A stretch of 8,196 nt of DNA from Verrucomicrobiota bacterium. GTDB lineage: Bacteria; Verrucomicrobiota; Lentisphaeria; Victivallales; Victivallaceae. A program made the position numbers and the translations under genes. Below, in pieces: positions 6,363 to 8,196 of the stretch. The stretch covers positions 1 to 8,196 of the forward strand of contig JAEWSS010000186.1 in the NCBI GenBank assembly GCA_023459755.1, read 5' to 3'. Each line of letters starts with the position of its first letter. Within the stretch, counting starts at the first letter, position 1. Below the pieces are notes generated by a model. That model was not told the DNA's origin, searched no databases, and was given only the letters and a program-made list of their open reading frames with translations.

Positions 6363-7320
6363 ATTTTTATTGAATAAAATCGTTTTTCTGCCGTCGCTCA
6401 TCTGCATTTCGGTCGCGTTCATTTTGGCGGCGCGGATCACCATGATTGGCGGACGCTGGCCGATCCACTTCAACGCGGCCGGAATCCCCGACGGTTACAG
6501 CGTCGGCGGTTATTCGCAATGGATGATGCCGGCAATCGCGCTCGCACTTATGTTGTTCTGCGTACAACTGGACAAACTGCTGGTCCGCTCCGGAGTGCGC
6601 CGCAGCAACCCGTCCGGCGCAATTTCCGGCTTCATGAGCGGCACAATGTTTGGAGCAACGTGGACAGTCTATCACTGCGGCACAACCGGCTGGACGCCCG
6701 GCGATATGATCTGGGTGACGACGTTCGGCGTCGGCGGTGCGGCGGCGCTGCTCAGTTATGCGCTGGAATTCACCCGTCGTTATCCGCCGGAACCCGACAC
6801 GACCCCAATACCGCGCAAACTTGATTTTTCGACCGGCAGCTGGCTGTATTACGACCATTCGGCCATACGCGCCGTTGATGCTCTGCTGATCGGATTCGTG
6901 GTGTTTCTCGTTTTTCAGGTGTTCACGATCCCGGCTTACCTGCGCCTGACTATGGTCGCCGCATTTTTGCTGATAACATTTCTGGCGTTGTTCGTAATCG
7001 GCGGAATATCGGTGACGGTAAACGCCGAAGAACTGCGGATCGCGGTGGGAATGTTCAAAATACCGATTGTGCGGCTGAAGACGTCCGAAGTTCGCTCTGC
7101 CGAACGGGTAAAGATAAACGCCATACGCGACTTCGGCGGTTTTCTCTGGCGTCCCGGCTATAAAAAGACGGGCTTCATCACCGGAAACATCGGAGTGCGT
7201 TTTGCATTGCCGACCGGCAAGCTGGTTACGGTGAGCGTTCGGGAGCCTGAGACGATGCTGGCTGCGATTGCCGCCGGTGGCGGAGAAGTCGGCAAAAGAG
7301 CCGACGCACAAGTAAGTTGA
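6355..7320 (+). CDS. DUF1648 membrane protein with C-terminal PH-like domain
   Basis: 321 aa. Residues 7-28 form a first membrane helix, followed by the DUF1648 signature WPIHFNAAGIPDGYSVGGYS (35-54; W-IHFN--G-PDGY), as in SdpI-like and related proteins. Further helices are at about 57-77, 92-106, 117-137, 174-192 and 197-217, giving about six. The soluble remainder (about 218-310) starts VTVNAEELRIAVGMFKIPIVRLKTSEV, then FGGFLWRPGYKKTGFITGNIGVRFALPTGK and REPETMLAAI, a pattern I read as a bacterial PH-like domain of the type often found fused to DUF1648-like membrane regions. Role unknown; SdpI homologues act in immunity/sensing, but that need not hold here. ATG at 6355 has GGAG 6 nt upstream inside the GntR gene and overlaps its stop by 8 nt, so the regulator probably controls it. 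No clear terminator follows. Confidence 0.82.
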   Translation: MRKFLLNKIVFLPSLICISVAFILAARITMIGGRWPIHFNAAGIPDGYSVGGYSQWMMPAIALALMLFCVQLDKLLVRSGVRRSNPSGAISGFMSGTMFGATWTVYHCGTTGWTPGDMIWVTTFGVGGAAALLSYALEFTRRYPPEPDTTPIPRKLDFSTGSWLYYDHSAIRAVDALLIGFVVFLVFQVFTIPAYLRLTMVAAFLLITFLALFVIGGISVTVNAEELRIAVGMFKIPIVRLKTSEVRSAERVKINAIRDFGGFLWRPGYKKTGFITGNIGVRFALPTGKLVTVSVREPETMLAAIAAGGGEVGKRADAQVS

Positions 7321-7615
7321 CGGGGAACTGACATCGTGTTATGAGGCGCATTCCTCCAATGACTTGCAGGAGACGGCAGACAAAACAATATCATATTTTA
7401 CGGAATACGGACTCTGAGCTAATTATCTAAGAAGAGTTGTGAAAAATGAACCATCAACGCGTGCCGTGTGACATCCGGGCACAGTTGCCGGCTTGATATT
7501 GGAGCTGCACGTCACATGCTGAAGTAGCGAAAGGCGAGCGCCCTGCCCGACTGACATTTTCCCGTCGGCTGAGGACAAAATCGTATATTTTTTCAAAGAA
7601 AAGGTAAAATCCGAT

Positions 7616-7648
7616 TTGATTTTCACAAAAACTGGTGTCTATTATAAG
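7616..7648 (+). promoter_or_regulatory. Promoter of the tRNA-Phe gene
   Basis: TTGATT (7616-7621) with TATTAT (7640-7645) at 18 bp, or TTTTCA (7620-7625) with TATAAG (7643-7648) at 17 bp. Either places transcription start at about 7652-7656, some 20 nt before the mature tRNA. The two pairs overlap; I cannot choose between them. Confidence 0.5.
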
Positions 7649-7665
7649 CGTTGCAGGAAGCAACG
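7649..7665 (+). other. Perfect 6-bp stem-loop just before the tRNA
   Basis: CGTTGC (7649-7654), loop AGGAA, GCAACG (7660-7665). It lies at the predicted transcription start and 7 nt before the tRNA 5' end. It could be part of the 5' leader removed by RNase P or a DNA-level element; no T run follows, so it is not a terminator. Confidence 0.4.
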
Positions 7666-7672
7666 GTTAAGT

Positions 7673-7748
7673 GGCAGGATAGCTCAGTAGGTAGAGCAGG
7701 GGACTGAAAATCCCCGTGTCCCCAGTTCGATTCTGGGTCCGGCCACCA
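7673..7748 (+). tRNA. tRNA-Phe (anticodon GAA)
   Basis: A 76-nt cloverleaf with encoded CCA. Acceptor GGCAGGA (7673-7679) pairs with TCCGGCC (7738-7744) except for A7676-G7741; T8 A9; D-arm GCTC/GAGC (7682-7685, 7694-7697) with loop AGTAGGTA; anticodon stem GGGGA/TCCCC (7699-7703, 7711-7715) with loop CTGAAAA and anticodon GAA at 7706-7708; variable GTGTC; T-arm CCCAG/CTGGG (7721-7725, 7733-7737) with loop TTCGATT; discriminator A7745; CCA 7746-7748. The GAA anticodon, discriminator A and sequence around the D-arm (TAGCTCAGTAGGTAGAGC) fit bacterial tRNA-Phe. It would decode UUC and UUU. The only odd point is the A-G mismatch at acceptor position 4-69, where most homologues have a Watson-Crick pair. 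Confidence 0.96.
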
Positions 7749-7762
7749 TTTTTTGTCTATAC

Positions 7763-7787
7763 GCCAGTCCAAGTGACTGGCTTTTTT
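7763..7787 (+). terminator. Rho-independent terminator after tRNA-Phe
   Basis: GCCAGTC (7763-7769), loop CAAGT, perfectly complementary GACTGGC (7775-7781), followed at once by six T and then GTTTT. Stem, short loop and T run are textbook. It ends the tRNA transcript 15 nt after the CCA and indicates that the tRNA is monocistronic. Confidence 0.9.
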
Positions 7788-7899
7788 GTTTTCCACCCCA
7801 AACCCTGAGCTCAAGCCAGCTCAAAATACCAAGGGCGTCACTACTAATGACCCCCCACTGCCGCTAAAACTGCTCAACTGCTCAGATTTTTTGGCAAGC

Positions 7900-7930
7900 A
7901 CCTGTGTCACCTTCGATTTTAGACACAGGT
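7900..7930. repeat. Perfect 9-bp inverted repeat with 13-nt spacer
   Basis: ACCTGTGTC (7900-7908) and GACACAGGT (7922-7930) are exact inverses, separated by 13 bases. No T run follows on either strand, so it is not a standard terminator. It could be a protein-binding dyad or a structured RNA piece. Confidence 0.55.
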
Positions 7931-7995
7931 CGTAAATGCTTAATAATCAGCATAAATATTTTTGTATCCAATAGGCATTATGAAAACGATACAAA

Positions 7996-8023
7996 CGGAG
8001 TACCAGCCGAGATTCGAACTTGC
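7996..8023 (-). pseudogene. Possible decayed tRNA 3' end
   Basis: Read on the minus strand, GCAAG-TTCGAAT-CTCGG (8023 to 8007) has a canonical T-loop (TTCGAAT) but only 3 of 5 T-stem pairs. It is followed by a 7-nt acceptor-like CTGGTAC (8006-8000), then T and CCG where discriminator and CCA would stand. No D-arm, anticodon arm or matching 5' acceptor strand is seen further along the minus strand. It may be the remnant of a tRNA disrupted by integration, or chance similarity. Confidence 0.3.
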
Positions 8024-8077
8024 GTCCTCTCAGAAATCATTCATCTACGGAATATATTTTCCAAACGCTCAGGGTGT

Positions 8078-8169
8078 CTCAAAAAAGTAAAACTATTTAT
8101 CTCAAAAAGGCAAAATGCAACTACGCAAAAAGACAAAACAAAAACTTGAAAAAAGACAAAACTAAAGTA
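8078..8169 (+). repeat. Four direct repeats at an exact 23-bp period
   Basis: Units begin at 8078, 8101, 8124 and 8147. Their cores are AAAAAAGTAAAAC (8081-8093), AAAAAGGCAAAAT (8104-8116), AAAAAGACAAAAC (8127-8139) and AAAAAGACAAAAC (8150-8162); the last two are identical. The common form is A5-NNN-A4-Y, preceded by CTC or CGC in the first three. The last unit overlaps the -35 and spacer of the promoter at 8146-8175. They may be operator/activator sites, or recognition sites at the end of a mobile element. Confidence 0.6.
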
Positions 8170-8175
8170 TATTAT
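8146..8175 (+). promoter_or_regulatory. Promoter pointing out of the right window edge
   Basis: TTGAAA (8146-8151) with TATATT (8168-8173, 16 bp) or TATTAT (8170-8175, 18 bp). AGGAG at 8186-8190 looks like a Shine-Dalgarno sequence. The ATG at 8192 is only 1 nt from it, probably too close, so the true start likely lies just beyond the window. A gene transcribed rightward is therefore expected to begin right after 8196. Confidence 0.55.
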
Positions 8176-8196
8176 GGGTAACATCAGGAGTATGCC

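Larger units (their letters stand above)
7321..7672. other. Intergenic stretch without a convincing gene, between the DUF1648 gene and tRNA-Phe
   Basis: About 350 bases, richer in A+T than the genes before it, especially after 7550. Reading frames here are short and without recognisable motifs. Only weak hairpins are visible: GAGG/CCTC around 7343-7356, CCGAC (7547-7551) with GTCGG (7564-7568), and a TTTTC-AAA-GAAAA hairpin near 7591-7603. None is followed by a convincing T run, so I see no clear terminator for the upstream operon. The last 60 bases hold the tRNA promoter. An unannotated small RNA cannot be excluded, but I have no positive evidence. Confidence 0.5.
7792..8077. other. A+T-richer intergenic stretch without a gene
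   Basis: No coding frame with recognisable content. It contains a tandem pair of ACTGCTCA (7869-7876, 7877-7884), AGCTCAA twice at a 10-bp step (7808-7814, 7818-7824), a 9-bp inverted repeat (7900-7930) and a tRNA-like remnant on the minus strand (7996-8023). Such a mix of short repeats and tRNA debris next to an intact tRNA is common at integration sites, but no transposase or integrase is visible here. Confidence 0.5.

Noticed and set aside
6367..7311. Minus-strand open frame of 314 codons opposite the DUF1648 gene
   Set aside because: Composition is antisense-like (many His, Arg, Gln), with no membrane or domain pattern, while the plus strand gives a coherent membrane protein coupled to its regulator.
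7343..7356. Terminator after the DUF1648 gene (GAGG/CCTC hairpin)
   Set aside because: Four-base stem and no T run; too weak to call.
7623..7814. Minus-strand frame with NWGHGDFQSPALPTELS
   Set aside because: This peptide is the well-known false translation of the antisense strand of a tRNA-Phe gene; the tRNA at 7673-7748 explains it.
7904..8149. Plus-strand frame of 81 codons containing GVPAEIRTCVLS
   Set aside because: The motif-like part comes from the antisense of a tRNA-like fragment; the rest is A-rich repeat sequence, and no ribosome-binding site precedes it.
8078..8169. CRISPR array
   Set aside because: The 23-bp units are imperfect repeats that follow each other with no unique spacers of 30 bases or more, and no cas gene is present.

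Overview
The window looks like a chromosomal segment of a GC-rich Gram-negative-type bacterium. Its first 7.3 kb are tightly packed coding sequence with GC-rich third positions. The IleRS is the long eukaryote-like type, a GH130 mannoside-acting enzyme is present, and promoters are spaced like sigma70 promoters. This fits a PVC/Lentisphaerota-like gut or environmental bacterium, but that taxonomic guess is weak and rests on overall impression, not on a marker I can prove.

Layout. (1) 1-237, minus: N-terminal part of a WecA/TagO/MraY-type glycosyl-phosphate transferase, divergent from (2) 311-1261, plus: a COG0731-type radical SAM protein with a C-terminal winged-helix-like tail. (3) 1249-5817, minus: a three-gene operon transcribed from about 5860 downward, in the order small single-pass membrane protein, ileS (1038 aa, overlapping the first gene by 8 nt), GH130 glycoside phosphorylase/hydrolase (20 nt after ileS). 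Its end overlaps the end of the radical SAM gene by 13 bp, convergently. (4) 5997-7320, plus: a two-gene operon with a YtrA-type GntR repressor and a DUF1648/PH-like membrane protein, joined by an 8-nt overlap. A three-half-site operator candidate lies on its promoter, suggesting autoregulation.

(5) 7321-8196 changes character: it is visibly richer in A+T and has no convincing protein gene. It holds a tRNA-Phe(GAA) gene with encoded CCA and its own terminator, a 9-bp inverted repeat, a decayed tRNA-like 3' end on the minus strand, and, in the last 120 bases, four AT-rich direct repeats at an exact 23-bp period. The repeats run into a good sigma70-like promoter pointing out of the window. This resembles either a regulated promoter or the end of a mobile element next to a tRNA gene.

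The most interesting signals are the 23-bp repeat array at 8078-8169, the GntR operator array at 5957-5982, the coupling of an unknown membrane protein to ileS, and the A-G mismatch in the tRNA-Phe acceptor stem. I found no clearly new multi-gene system in the window.
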